From CAITNM01 sp037138055 (GTDB taxonomy: Bacteria > Pseudomonadota > Alphaproteobacteria > Paracaedibacterales > CAITNM01): a DNA stretch of 64,000 nt. Below are positions 53,783 to 63,402 of this stretch, one piece after another (the first letter of the stretch is position 1; the number at the start of each line of letters is the position of its first letter). The DNA is taken from contig JBAXJB010000005.1 in the NCBI GenBank assembly GCA_037138055.1, forward strand, positions 1-64,000, given 5' to 3'. The notes beneath the pieces were generated by a model. It had not been told where the DNA came from. It worked only from the letters and a program-made list of their open reading frames with translations, and made no database searches. Made by a program: the position numbers and the translations under genes.

Positions 53783-54451
53783 ATGGAACAGAAAAATAAA
53801 ATTTATACAAATTTCATCAGTAAAAATTCCACACCGCTAATAATGCGTGAGTTTGCCATAGAAAATAATAAACTCATCTTTACTGAAGAAGATATCAAGA
53901 ATGCAGAATCTGAAGGTTATACAAAAGGGTTCAACGAAGGAATTGAATTAGGGGTATCTCAAGGAGAGCTAAAAGCTACCAGAGAAATAGATACCATTGT
54001 TCAAAAAGCTCTTTTAGAAATTGAAAGTTCTCTAAAAGAAATTATAAAAATAGAAAAAGTTTTTTCTGAAAATTTTTTCTCAAGTATTTTAAGAGTTTGC
54101 TCAGCCGTTCTCAGTAAATCTATGCCTTTCTTTTTTAAAAAACATGGCCAAAAAGAAATGAAAAAATTTTTAAAAGAAATTGTTGAATCATTAGTAATTC
54201 AGATGCCTATTCAAGTGAAAGTTCCTGAATTTATTTATGAGGAGACATTGGAGCATTTAAAAAATTTATGTTCTACTTATCCTGAAACGATAAACATTAT
54301 AAAAACTAATGAGCTTATAGATAACGCATGTGAAATTGAATGGAATGGTGGGGGCGCACAATGGAATCTAGAGACACGGTATCAAGCAATTGAGTTAAAG
54401 ATGCAAGAATATCTAAATACTTATGTAGAACAAGGAGAGCACCATGGATAA
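53783..54451 (+). CDS. fliH: Flagellar export regulator FliH/FlbE-like
   Basis: A 222-residue protein rich in charged helical residues. It has an EGYTKGFNEGIELGVSQG Gly-repeat segment near residue 50, typical of FliH, and a C-terminal FliH-like fold. It presumably holds the export ATPase FliI. Position between fliG and fliN matches the flbE gene of the Caulobacter fliF operon. The sequence is weakly conserved, so the assignment rests on context as well. It overlaps fliN by 8 bases. Confidence 0.75.
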   Translation: MEQKNKIYTNFISKNSTPLIMREFAIENNKLIFTEEDIKNAESEGYTKGFNEGIELGVSQGELKATREIDTIVQKALLEIESSLKEIIKIEKVFSENFFSSILRVCSAVLSKSMPFFFKKHGQKEMKKFLKEIVESLVIQMPIQVKVPEFIYEETLEHLKNLCSTYPETINIIKTNELIDNACEIEWNGGGAQWNLETRYQAIELKMQEYLNTYVEQGEHHG

Positions 54452-54851
54452 TGTAGATAATCCAGGAAATGAAACAATAGCAGATTTTAGCAAAAAAAAT
54501 GTCATTCAGGATGAACTATCAACATCTTGGTCGGACAAATTTGAAGCAGATACTACTGTTAACACAGAGCAACTAAAAAACTTAATTTCTGACAGCCATG
54601 ACCCAGCAGACTTGGAGGCCGTGTTTGAAGTCCCTGTTATGGTTTCAGCTGTTTTAGGCAGCGCTCGAATGCCAGTTCACCAGTTATTAAAACTTGGACG
54701 AGGAGCGGTTATTGAACTTGATCGGCGCGTAGGTGAGGCAATTGATATCTATGTCAATAACCTTCTGATTGCCCGTGGGGAAGTTGTTATGGTTGAAGAT
54801 AAACTTGGCATTACAATGACAGAGATTATTAAAACTAAAAGTAAAACATAA
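54444..54851 (+). CDS. fliN: Flagellar motor switch protein FliN
   Basis: A 135-residue C-ring protein. The conserved SpoA region is C-terminal: VPVMVSAVLGSARMPVHQLL, GRGAVIELDRRVGEAIDIYV, NNLLIARGEVVMVEDKLGI. The N-terminal 55 residues are acidic and variable. It follows fliH in an 8-base overlap. Confidence 0.93.
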   Translation: MDNVDNPGNETIADFSKKNVIQDELSTSWSDKFEADTTVNTEQLKNLISDSHDPADLEAVFEVPVMVSAVLGSARMPVHQLLKLGRGAVIELDRRVGEAIDIYVNNLLIARGEVVMVEDKLGITMTEIIKTKSKT

Positions 54852-54863
54852 GGAAATAAAAAT

Positions 54864-56168
54864 ATGCGTTTATTAATTGTTGGATCTTTGAATGGATATG
54901 TCAGCTCAGCTGCAAAAATTGCAATTGCAAGTGGAGCGAAGGTTTCACATGTTCCTGAAATTGACGAAGGACTTGAAAGTTTGCGTTCTGGAAAAGGCGC
55001 TGACATGGTCATGGTTGATTTAACGCTGGATATTTTCAAATTTTTAACAGCGATAAAAAATGAGCGTATTGTTATCCCTGTGGTTGCATGTGGTGTAACC
55101 CCAGATCCAGATCGTGCTGCTGAAGCAATTCGTGCAGGCGCAAAAGAATATATTACCTTACCACCCGATCCGGAATTAATTGCAGCAGTGCTTCAGGCCG
55201 TAACAAGAGAAGATTTATATGTTATTCATAATGATCCTAAAACAAAGCAAATATTAACCTTTGCAAACAGAATTGCACCAAGTGAAGCAAATATCTTAAT
55301 TACCGGTGAATCAGGAACTGGCAAAGAAATAATGGCAAATTTTATTCATCAACAATCAAAACGAAGAGAACGTCCATTTATTTCTATAAATTGTGCTGCC
55401 ATCCCAGAAAATTTGCTTGAGTCAGAATTATTTGGTCATGAAAAAGGATCTTTTACAGGTGCTATTGCTAGACGTATAGGAAAATTTGAAGAAGCTTCAG
55501 GTGGTACTCTATTACTGGATGAAGTTACTGAAATGCATCCTCGATTACAAGCTAAACTTTTACGTGCAGTGCAGGAAAGGGTCATTGATCGCGTTGGAAG
55601 CGCGCACCCTATTCGCATTGATATTCGCATTATTGCCACTTCAAATCGAAATATGCTGGAAGCTGTAAAAGCTCAAGAATTTCGTGAAGACTTATATTTT
55701 CGCCTAAATGTGGTAAATATTGAAATGCCAAGCCTTCGCGAGCGCCCAGGTGATATTGAACCGTTAGCAACGTATTTTATTCAAAAATATTGCGAACTGA
55801 ATCTTATTAGTCCAAAAAAATTATCCACGATTGCTCTTGATAATCTTCTTGCACATAGTTGGCCTGGTAATGTTCGTGAATTAGAAAATAGTATTCATAG
55901 AGCTGTGCTTATGGCTCAAGAGGACACAATTACACCTGAAGATATTTTTGGAATAAATGGGCCTGTATCATCTGAAAAATCTGATTCTAATCCAATTTTA
56001 GTAGGCAGGAAAGTTTCTGAAGTGGAACGTGAATTAATCCTACATACTTTGGATCACTGTCTTGGAAATAGAACACATGCCGCGAATATTTTGGGAATTT
56101 CTATTCGCACACTACGAAATAAGCTCAAAGAATATTCAGACTCTAATGTTTCTTCCACTTACCTATAG
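54864..56168 (+). CDS. flbD: Sigma-54 activator FlbD-like, with degenerate receiver domain
   Basis: A 434-residue bacterial enhancer-binding protein. The receiver-like domain (1-115) begins LLIVGSLNG without the paired acidic residues of true receivers. It retains Asp52 but has LPPD where the conserved Lys should be. The AAA+ domain has GESGTGKE (148-155), a GSFTGA loop (195-200, variant of GAFTGA) and GGTLLLDE (213-220). A Fis-type helix-turn-helix is at the end (HAANILGISIRTLRNKL). Caulobacter FlbD has the same features and gene position, and depends on FliX rather than phosphorylation. fliX is not in the window. Confidence 0.9.
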   Translation: MRLLIVGSLNGYVSSAAKIAIASGAKVSHVPEIDEGLESLRSGKGADMVMVDLTLDIFKFLTAIKNERIVIPVVACGVTPDPDRAAEAIRAGAKEYITLPPDPELIAAVLQAVTREDLYVIHNDPKTKQILTFANRIAPSEANILITGESGTGKEIMANFIHQQSKRRERPFISINCAAIPENLLESELFGHEKGSFTGAIARRIGKFEEASGGTLLLDEVTEMHPRLQAKLLRAVQERVIDRVGSAHPIRIDIRIIATSNRNMLEAVKAQEFREDLYFRLNVVNIEMPSLRERPGDIEPLATYFIQKYCELNLISPKKLSTIALDNLLAHSWPGNVRELENSIHRAVLMAQEDTITPEDIFGINGPVSSEKSDSNPILVGRKVSEVERELILHTLDHCLGNRTHAANILGISIRTLRNKLKEYSDSNVSSTYL

Positions 56169-56179
56169 GAGAAAACAGA

Positions 56180-58288
56180 ATGGCAGCTGCAATTGAGTTC
56201 AAAGCTACCGCTCCTAGCTTTGCTGATCTGATAAAAAGAGCCGATATATCATTCGCTGTTGGCGTTCTTACCATCATGGTTGTTTTGCTAATGCCAATGC
56301 CAAAACCATTAATGGATTTTGCTTTAGCGCTTTCCATCACTTTTTCTGTAATGATTTTAATGACATCACTATTCATTATGAAACCTAATGAATTTAGCTC
56401 ATTTCCTACTGTTCTTCTTATAGCCACAATGATCCGTTTATCTTTGAACGTGGCCTCAACTAGATTAATTTTATCTCATGGACATGAAGGCACATCTGCT
56501 GCAGGCAAAGTCATTGAAGCCTTTGGTCAGTTTGTAATTGGGGGAAATTTTGTTATTGGAATTGTAGTTTTCATTATTCTAATCATTGTAAATTTCGTGG
56601 TTATTACTAAGGGTTCAGGGCGTATCGCTGAAGTTGCTGCCAGATTTAGCTTAGATGGAATGCCAGGCAAACAAATGGCTATTGATGCGGATTTAGCCGC
56701 TGGAATGATTGACGAGCCTGAAGCACGCAGACGTCGCAAAGAAATTGAATCTGAGAGTAATTTCTATGGAGCAATGGATGGTGCAGCCAAGTTTGTGCGC
56801 GGAGATGCAATTGCAGGACTACTGATCACATTCATCAATATTATTGGTGGAATTATTATTGGAGTTGCTCAAAACAACATGAGTTTTGGCGATGCTTTTC
56901 ATACCTATACGCTTTTAACAGTAGGTGATGGCTTGGTAACGCAGATTCCTGCGCTTATTGTTTCTATGGCTTCTGGTTTGTTGGTATCTAAAGCTGGTAT
57001 TGAAGGAGCAACCGATAAAGCTTTGTATCGCCAATTAAGCGCTTATCCCACAGCTTTAGGAATGGCTTCTTTTGTAATGGCAGCAATGGGTTTGCTACCA
57101 GGCATTCCTATCATGCCATTTGTAATTTTAGCGTCTCTTGCAGGATATGCTTCGTGGAATTCATACCAAGAACAGCTGAATGTTGAAAATAAAGATAATC
57201 TCGATAAACACACTAAAGACACCGATGATAATCAAAAATCCTTAGAACAAACATCAGCACCTGCAATATCTCTACCGTTAGATATGATTCGTCTTGAATT
57301 GGGCTATGGCTTATTAACACTTTTAAATGGTGAAAAAAATAGACAGCTTGGTGAGCAAATTAAAAATCTGCGTACACAGCTACAGCAAGAAATGGGCATT
57401 TATCTTCCTCAAGTTCGTATCCAAGACAATATGCAACTTGGTAATAATGAATATGTCATCCGCATAAAAGAATTAGATGCCGGGAAAGGATACTTAAAAC
57501 CAGGGGATCTAATGGTTATGGATCCTCGCGCGGAACCAATTACATTAATAGGTGAGCATACAAGGGAACCAAGCTTTGGATTACCAGCAATGTGGATTTC
57601 TGGCTCAGTGAAAGCAGATGCTGAAAATCTAGGTTACACCATAGTTGAACCATCAGTAGTTCTAACAACCCATCTAACAGAAGTTATCAAAGATAATATC
57701 GGCGAACTAGTTACCTTTGCTGATGTTCAAAAATTACTTGATGATATGAGTGAAACCTACAAAAAACTTCTAAATGATGTTGTTCCAGGACAAATTACAG
57801 TAGGTGGCATTCAACGAGTGCTGCAAAATCTGGTTGGTGAGCGTGTTTCAATTCGTGATCTTCCAACAATTCTTGAAGGCATTGCAGAAGCATGTAATTT
57901 TTCAAGAAATATTGTAACCATTACTGAACATGTGCGACTACGCTTAAGCAGACAAATTACTTTTAGTAACGCTGATAACGAAGGTGTTTTAAACATTGTC
58001 ACTTTAAGCCCACAATGGGAACAAATCATCAGTGATTCCGTTGTTGGTGATGGAGATGCACGTCAATTGGCCCTGCCCCCAAGCCAGATGCAAGAATTTA
58101 TTTTTCGTTGCAATGAAACCTATGACCGCCTTGCAATGATGGGTGAAATGCCAGTTCTTGTGACCACTGCCTATATTCGTTCATTCATCAGATCGATTCT
58201 TGAAAGAGTACGCCCATCAGTTGTTATAATGTCGCAAAATGAAGTGCACCCGAAAGTAAAAATCCGCTCTCTTGGTCAGCTTGAGTAA
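56180..58288 (+). CDS. flhA: Flagellar export gate protein FlhA
   Basis: A 702-residue core component of the flagellar type III export apparatus, with about eight N-terminal membrane segments and a cytosolic C-terminal domain. The FHIPEP signature region is RIAEVAARFSLDGMPGKQ with AIDADLAAGMID after it. It starts behind AGGAGAAAA, 11 bases after flbD, and ends at a weak terminator. Confidence 0.96.
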   Translation: MAAAIEFKATAPSFADLIKRADISFAVGVLTIMVVLLMPMPKPLMDFALALSITFSVMILMTSLFIMKPNEFSSFPTVLLIATMIRLSLNVASTRLILSHGHEGTSAAGKVIEAFGQFVIGGNFVIGIVVFIILIIVNFVVITKGSGRIAEVAARFSLDGMPGKQMAIDADLAAGMIDEPEARRRRKEIESESNFYGAMDGAAKFVRGDAIAGLLITFINIIGGIIIGVAQNNMSFGDAFHTYTLLTVGDGLVTQIPALIVSMASGLLVSKAGIEGATDKALYRQLSAYPTALGMASFVMAAMGLLPGIPIMPFVILASLAGYASWNSYQEQLNVENKDNLDKHTKDTDDNQKSLEQTSAPAISLPLDMIRLELGYGLLTLLNGEKNRQLGEQIKNLRTQLQQEMGIYLPQVRIQDNMQLGNNEYVIRIKELDAGKGYLKPGDLMVMDPRAEPITLIGEHTREPSFGLPAMWISGSVKADAENLGYTIVEPSVVLTTHLTEVIKDNIGELVTFADVQKLLDDMSETYKKLLNDVVPGQITVGGIQRVLQNLVGERVSIRDLPTILEGIAEACNFSRNIVTITEHVRLRLSRQITFSNADNEGVLNIVTLSPQWEQIISDSVVGDGDARQLALPPSQMQEFIFRCNETYDRLAMMGEMPVLVTTAYIRSFIRSILERVRPSVVIMSQNEVHPKVKIRSLGQLE

Positions 58289-58310
58289 TCTTTGGAATTA
58301 AGATTTTTTT
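58287..58310 (+). terminator. Weak terminator after flhA
   Basis: AATCTT (58287-58292) pairs with AAGATT (58300-58305) across a 7-base loop, then Ts to 58310. The stem is short and AT-rich and overlaps the flhA stop codon. Confidence 0.45.
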
Positions 58311-58336
58311 AATTGTTCAAGTGATATTATTGGGGA

Positions 58337-59470
58337 ATGAAAGACCGTTTATATGCCATTTGGCAAAAAGCTGACAAAAGACACCAAAGCTTTATTGGTT
58401 CTGGGGCTGTTGCAGTATGCTTTTTGATATGGTTTTTCGTTAGCAGTTCAAGTTCCGTTGCTGTTAATGTCCCTACCGTAACAATCGCTTATGTTAAACG
58501 GCAAACTATTCCTCAAATAATTAAAGTTCCGTCCATATTAAAAGCTCACGCTGAAGTGTTAATTCGCAATCGCGTAGATGGGCAAATCAAAAAAATACAT
58601 TTTAATGAAGGACAAGTTGTTGAAGAAGGCGCATTACTGTTCAGTATTGATGATGATCTTTTGCAAACTCAATTAAAACAAGTTGAAGCAAGTGCTGAAA
58701 AAAACACAGCACTTTTGGCACAATCTGAAAAAGAAATGAAACGCTATCAAATTCTTGTCAAAAAAAGCATTGTAACCCAATCGGCAGTTGATAAATTGGA
58801 AGCAACCTTAAAAAGTAATAAAGCTAATTTAGATGCCGATAAAGCTCAAATTGATTCATTAAAGTTGCAGATAGGCTATGCACAAATAAAATCTCCCATG
58901 AATGGTATAGCAGGCTTTGTAAAAGCTGAGCCAGGTGCATTTGTGCGTCAGTCAGAGGATATGCCTTTAGTTTCTATTGTTCAGATTGATCCCATTGATG
59001 TGATTTTTGATATACCAGAAAAATATTTATCTCAAGTGCTGAACAACAGCATGGATAATATTAAAATAACTCTTACTGATATTAATCAAAAATCTGTCAA
59101 TAACGCATGTAACCCTAGTGCTATTGATCAAGGAGTAAATGCTAAATCCGGAGTATTTTCTTTAAAAGTATCTGTTGAAAACAAAAATTTGCATTTACGA
59201 CCGGGCATGTCTGTAAATGGTTCTATTGAATATGACTCCTATAAAGACGTTCTTGTTGTGCCAAATGATGCAGTGCTAATTGGTCAAGAAGGAAGTTATG
59301 TCTACACATTTGACCAGAAAACCAAAAAAGTTAAAAAGAAAAATATTAAAATAAAAGACACTTTAGAAAAAACTATTGTTATTGAGAGTGGGTTACAAGA
59401 AAGTGATATTGTTGTGACCGAAGGGCAAATTCGCATCAAAGATGGTATAACTGCAAAAGCAAAACAATGA
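58337..59470 (+). CDS. RND efflux membrane fusion protein (HlyD/AcrA family)
   Basis: A 377-residue adaptor with an N-terminal membrane anchor (about 21-40). It has the lipoyl-domain half VLIRNRVDGQIKKIHFNEGQ, a coiled-coil hairpin (about 105-165), the returning half IKSPMNGIAGFVKAEPGAFV and a beta-barrel part. It bridges the pump that follows to an outer-membrane channel. No TolC-like gene is adjacent. The stop overlaps the pump start (ATGA). Confidence 0.93.
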   Translation: MKDRLYAIWQKADKRHQSFIGSGAVAVCFLIWFFVSSSSSVAVNVPTVTIAYVKRQTIPQIIKVPSILKAHAEVLIRNRVDGQIKKIHFNEGQVVEEGALLFSIDDDLLQTQLKQVEASAEKNTALLAQSEKEMKRYQILVKKSIVTQSAVDKLEATLKSNKANLDADKAQIDSLKLQIGYAQIKSPMNGIAGFVKAEPGAFVRQSEDMPLVSIVQIDPIDVIFDIPEKYLSQVLNNSMDNIKITLTDINQKSVNNACNPSAIDQGVNAKSGVFSLKVSVENKNLHLRPGMSVNGSIEYDSYKDVLVVPNDAVLIGQEGSYVYTFDQKTKKVKKKNIKIKDTLEKTIVIESGLQESDIVVTEGQIRIKDGITAKAKQ

Positions 59471-62400
59471 ATATTTCAGCACTTTTTATCAAGCGTCCAG
59501 TTATGACCACTCTACTGATGGTGTGGTTGGTGTTAATGAGTTGCTTTGCATATAGAGCATTGCCCGTAAGCGCTTTACCAAAGATAGAATTTCCTGTTAT
59601 TCAAGTAAGCGCAAAGCTATCTGGTGCAAGCCCAGAAACAATGGCGCAAGCTGTTTCATTACCTCTTGAACAAAAATTTTCTGCCATTGCCGGCCTTGAT
59701 GCAATGACTTCTTCAAATGCACAAGGTATCACTCAGATAACATTACAATTTGGGTTAGATATTGATTTAAACTCAGCTGCTCAAGATGTAAGTGCTGCAA
59801 TTTCTACAGCCCAAGCTAATTTACCTAGTAATATGACAGCATTGCCAACATTTAAGAAACTTAACCCTTCCGAACAACCAATTATTATTTTAGCTATGAA
59901 TTCTGATTCAATGCCAATTTGGCAGCTTAATAACTTTGCAGAAAATTTTGTAGTTAATCGTTTATCAATGCTGCCTGACGTAGCTCAAGTTGATGTAATA
60001 GGTCAACAACGATATGCAGTACGTGTATACGTTAAACCTGAATTACTTAAAACAAGAGAAATTGGCCTTGATCTAATTGCCACTAACATTGCACAAGCTA
60101 ATATAAATGGAGCTTCGGGTATTTTACAGGGACCGTCTCAAGCATTTATGCTTTTACCTGAATCTCAGTTAAAAAATGCAAAAGAATTTAGTGAAATACT
60201 TGTTAACAAAAATACAAACTTACGTTTAAAAGATGTGGCAACGGTAGTTGATGATGTTGATAACATTTATTCGTCAGCTTGGTTTAATGGTAAACGCAGT
60301 ATTCTTTTAGCTATTAGTCGGCAACCTGGGTCAAATGCAATTAGTGTGGCTGATAGGATAAAAGAAGTTTTACCTGAAATTCAAAAACAGTTACCACAAA
60401 GTTTAGACTTACAAATATTTGTTGATAGAACCATTTCAATTCGAGATTCTGTAAAAGAAATACAGCTTACCGGGTTAATGACCATTGCACTGGTAGTTCT
60501 TGTTATCTTTTTATTTTTAAGAAATATTCAAGCAACTCTTATACCAGCTCTTAGCTTACCAATATCATTAGTGATAACTTTTTCTGCTATGTATTTTTTG
60601 CACTTTAGCTTGAATAACCTTACGCTAATGGCGCTGACACTTGCTACGGGTTTTGTGATAGATGATGCGATTGTAGTACTTGAAAACATTATGGTGCATC
60701 GTGAACGCGGTTTGTCACCATATGAAGCAGCCTTAAAAGGATCTAAGGAAATTTCATTTACTGTTATTTCAATGACGCTGTCTTTAATTGCTGCGTTTAT
60801 TCCTGTGTTGTTTATGTCAGGTATTATTGGAAGGCTGCTACACGAATTTGCAATAACAATTACTGTTGCAATTTTAGCATCTGGATTTGTGTCGTTATCT
60901 CTCATTCCAATGCTAAGTCAATACATAACAACAGATCATAAAGAAAGCAAAAATTCAGCTCTGCTATGGTTCAAAGAAATCTATGACAAAATGGCACAAG
61001 CATACGCTAAAACGTTAAAAACTATGTTTCGTTTTCAAAAACATATTATAACTTTTGTTTTAAGTATTTTTGTTATTAATATAATTTTTTACATTTTTAT
61101 CCCAAAAGGTTTTTTCCCAAATGAAGACACAGGACTTATTTATGGAATTGGAGAGGTGCTTCCAGGAACATCATTTGATTCCATGAAAAAAACTGAGGAA
61201 AAGCTTATACAAATATTAAATGATGATTCCAATGTCGATTGTTACAATTGTTCTATTGGAGCATCAAGCACTACTGTTGCTAACAATGAAGGACGTTTTT
61301 TTATAAAGCTAAAACCATTAGAAAAGCGAGAGCCTATTGAAATGGTAATGAAAGGATTGAGATCAAAATTTACAGATGTGCAGGATTTAAAAATATCAAT
61401 GCAGCCTGTACAAAATTTGCGAGTTGGTGCATCTCTTTCAAAAAGCCAATATCAATACACACTTCAATCACAAGACTTTAAAGTACTTTCTGAGTTTGCT
61501 GGAAAAATGGAAACAAAAATTGGAAAGTCACCTGGTTTTTTGGATGTTAATTCAGACTTAAAAATGAATAGCTTGCAGGCTGATGTAAAAATTGACCGCG
61601 ACCGTGCAACTCGTTTTGGCTTATCTATTCAAAAAATTACCGAAGCACTATCATATGCTTATGCCGATACCCAAGTATCTACGATTTATACTGAATCAAA
61701 CACCTATCCAGTAATTCTAGCCTTAGAAAAAAAAGAAGCAGAAACGCTGCATGATTTGTCAAAATTATATGTCACAGCAGATGATGGAACCTTAGTACCA
61801 TTAACTTCAGTTGCAACAATTGATCGAAAAAATGCACCTCTTACCGTGAATCACTTGAATCGTTTAGCTGCAGCCACAATATCTTTCAACCTTAAACCAG
61901 GCATGAGTTTAAGTAAGGCCATTGCTATTATCAAGGAAGCTGAAAAAGAATTAAAAATGCCAACAACTGTTACCAGCGTATACCAAGGGACCGCACAAGC
62001 ATTCAAAGAATCACAAGGCGGACAACTAATGTTGATTTTAGCAACTGTATTCACCATCTACATTATCTTAGGAATTCTGTATGAAAGCTATCGCCATCCA
62101 ATTACGATTTTGACAGGATTACCAAGTGCTGGGTTAGGTGCACTGATATTTTTGTGGCTATTTAGATTTGATTTAGATGTTATTGGCATTATCGGTATTG
62201 TGTTACTCATTGGCATTGTTAAAAAAAATGCGATTATGATGATCGATTATGCCCTTGAACAACAACGAACAAACAATTTATCTGCTAAAGAAGCTATTAT
62301 AGAAGCATGCGCTAGGCGGTTTCGCCCTATTATGATGACGACCTTTGCAGCTATTGTAGGCGCTATTCCTATTGCTTTCGGACAAGGATCAGGTGCTGAG

Positions 62401-62535
62401 CTTAGGCAACCTTTGGGTGTTTGTATTATTGGCGGATTATTACTTTCCCAGTGGTTGACATTATATATCACTCCACTTTTTTACGTTTGGATTGAAGAAC
62501 GCAAAAATTCAAAAAAAGCAGCCTCCTTACATTAA
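59467..62535 (+). CDS. RND multidrug efflux transporter (HAE1 family)
   Basis: A 1022-residue proton-driven exporter with 12 predicted membrane helices and two periplasmic loops. The N-terminus is SALFIKRPVMTTLLMVWLVL and the proton-relay Asp399-Asp400 are in TGFVIDDAIVVLENI. GIVKKNAIMMIDYA and RRFRPIMMTTFAAIVG are found late in the protein. Substrates cannot be deduced. The 3' end overlaps the convergent recO gene by 9 bases. Confidence 0.95.
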   Translation: MNISALFIKRPVMTTLLMVWLVLMSCFAYRALPVSALPKIEFPVIQVSAKLSGASPETMAQAVSLPLEQKFSAIAGLDAMTSSNAQGITQITLQFGLDIDLNSAAQDVSAAISTAQANLPSNMTALPTFKKLNPSEQPIIILAMNSDSMPIWQLNNFAENFVVNRLSMLPDVAQVDVIGQQRYAVRVYVKPELLKTREIGLDLIATNIAQANINGASGILQGPSQAFMLLPESQLKNAKEFSEILVNKNTNLRLKDVATVVDDVDNIYSSAWFNGKRSILLAISRQPGSNAISVADRIKEVLPEIQKQLPQSLDLQIFVDRTISIRDSVKEIQLTGLMTIALVVLVIFLFLRNIQATLIPALSLPISLVITFSAMYFLHFSLNNLTLMALTLATGFVIDDAIVVLENIMVHRERGLSPYEAALKGSKEISFTVISMTLSLIAAFIPVLFMSGIIGRLLHEFAITITVAILASGFVSLSLIPMLSQYITTDHKESKNSALLWFKEIYDKMAQAYAKTLKTMFRFQKHIITFVLSIFVINIIFYIFIPKGFFPNEDTGLIYGIGEVLPGTSFDSMKKTEEKLIQILNDDSNVDCYNCSIGASSTTVANNEGRFFIKLKPLEKREPIEMVMKGLRSKFTDVQDLKISMQPVQNLRVGASLSKSQYQYTLQSQDFKVLSEFAGKMETKIGKSPGFLDVNSDLKMNSLQADVKIDRDRATRFGLSIQKITEALSYAYADTQVSTIYTESNTYPVILALEKKEAETLHDLSKLYVTADDGTLVPLTSVATIDRKNAPLTVNHLNRLAAATISFNLKPGMSLSKAIAIIKEAEKELKMPTTVTSVYQGTAQAFKESQGGQLMLILATVFTIYIILGILYESYRHPITILTGLPSAGLGALIFLWLFRFDLDVIGIIGIVLLIGIVKKNAIMMIDYALEQQRTNNLSAKEAIIEACARRFRPIMMTTFAAIVGAIPIAFGQGSGAELRQPLGVCIIGGLLLSQWLTLYITPLFYVWIEERKNSKKAASLH

Positions 62536-63231
62536 TCGTAATTTCTGCATCAGTTCCTGACGCGCTATTGGTAAGGATTTATGATGACTCGCATGATGCA
62601 CCAAAAAATGTCCAGTAAGCAGTAATGAATTTACAAAGTCTAATTTTGTAGGCGAACTATCTTTATTAATTAGAAAATCAGGCAGCACTAGCAGTCTGTT
62701 AATGTAGGGTAGTGCAGCTTCGTAACAAACAGCACAACCTGTCTTCGGTGAAACATGCGTTAGGTTTTTAAGCGATTTAGTCACTGCGCAAGAATCTAAG
62801 CTTAGACCAAATCCCAACTCCTCAATCAGTAACACTTCAAAAAAGCAATAGGCTTTAATCGCTTCAGATGGGTGATAAAAAAGCTGCAGTGTTTCATTCG
62901 CCTTATTCCATAAATTTAAATATGGGTGATGCTCAGGCAATAACGAACCTAACATTTCCAGCATTGTTTTAAGAGCGTAAACTCTCAAAGCATCACAAAA
63001 TTGTAAACTCGAATGACTTTGCTTTGTTTCTAATTTAAAAGTTCCCAAGTGTTGCTCAAGCCTTGCTTTCTGGTAAACAGAACATAAGTCTCCTGGTTGA
63101 GGCATAGATGATTTGGTACGTGTGATCATCCCATCAACACGTCCACGCTGTTGTGTAAACACGCTAGCAATCAGTTGTTTTTCAGAATATGTTCTGTACT
63201 TCAGAACAATTCCCGTATCTTCCCAGTTCAT
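62527..63231 (-). CDS. recO: DNA repair protein RecO
   Basis: A 234-residue protein starting NWEDTGIVLKYRTYSEKQ (OB-fold), followed by an alpha-helical part and a CAVTKSLKNLTHVSPKTGCAVC-type stretch seen in alphaproteobacterial RecO. It works with RecF and RecR in gap repair; recF is also here at 25877. An ATG three codons earlier (63240) is possible. Convergent with the RND pump, 9-base overlap. Confidence 0.9.
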   Translation of the reverse strand: MNWEDTGIVLKYRTYSEKQLIASVFTQQRGRVDGMITRTKSSMPQPGDLCSVYQKARLEQHLGTFKLETKQSHSSLQFCDALRVYALKTMLEMLGSLLPEHHPYLNLWNKANETLQLFYHPSEAIKAYCFFEVLLIEELGFGLSLDSCAVTKSLKNLTHVSPKTGCAVCYEAALPYINRLLVLPDFLINKDSSPTKLDFVNSLLLTGHFLVHHASHHKSLPIARQELMQKLRLM

Positions 63232-63268
63232 AAAAATCACAAAGCTTTTTTTATTAATAATTAAGTTT

Positions 63269-63296
63269 TTGACTTGTCACAAGAATGTTTTACACT
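63269..63296 (+). promoter_or_regulatory. Promoter of tRNA-Ala
   Basis: TTGACT (63269-63274) and TACACT (63291-63296) with a 16-base spacer. The predicted start, near 63303, is about 10 bases before the tRNA. One of the best sigma-70-type matches in the window. Confidence 0.65.
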
Positions 63297-63312
63297 TAAA
63301 ACAGAAGATACC

Positions 63313-63388
<76 letters not shown>

Positions 63389-63402
63389 AAGAAAGTGTGA
63401 GT

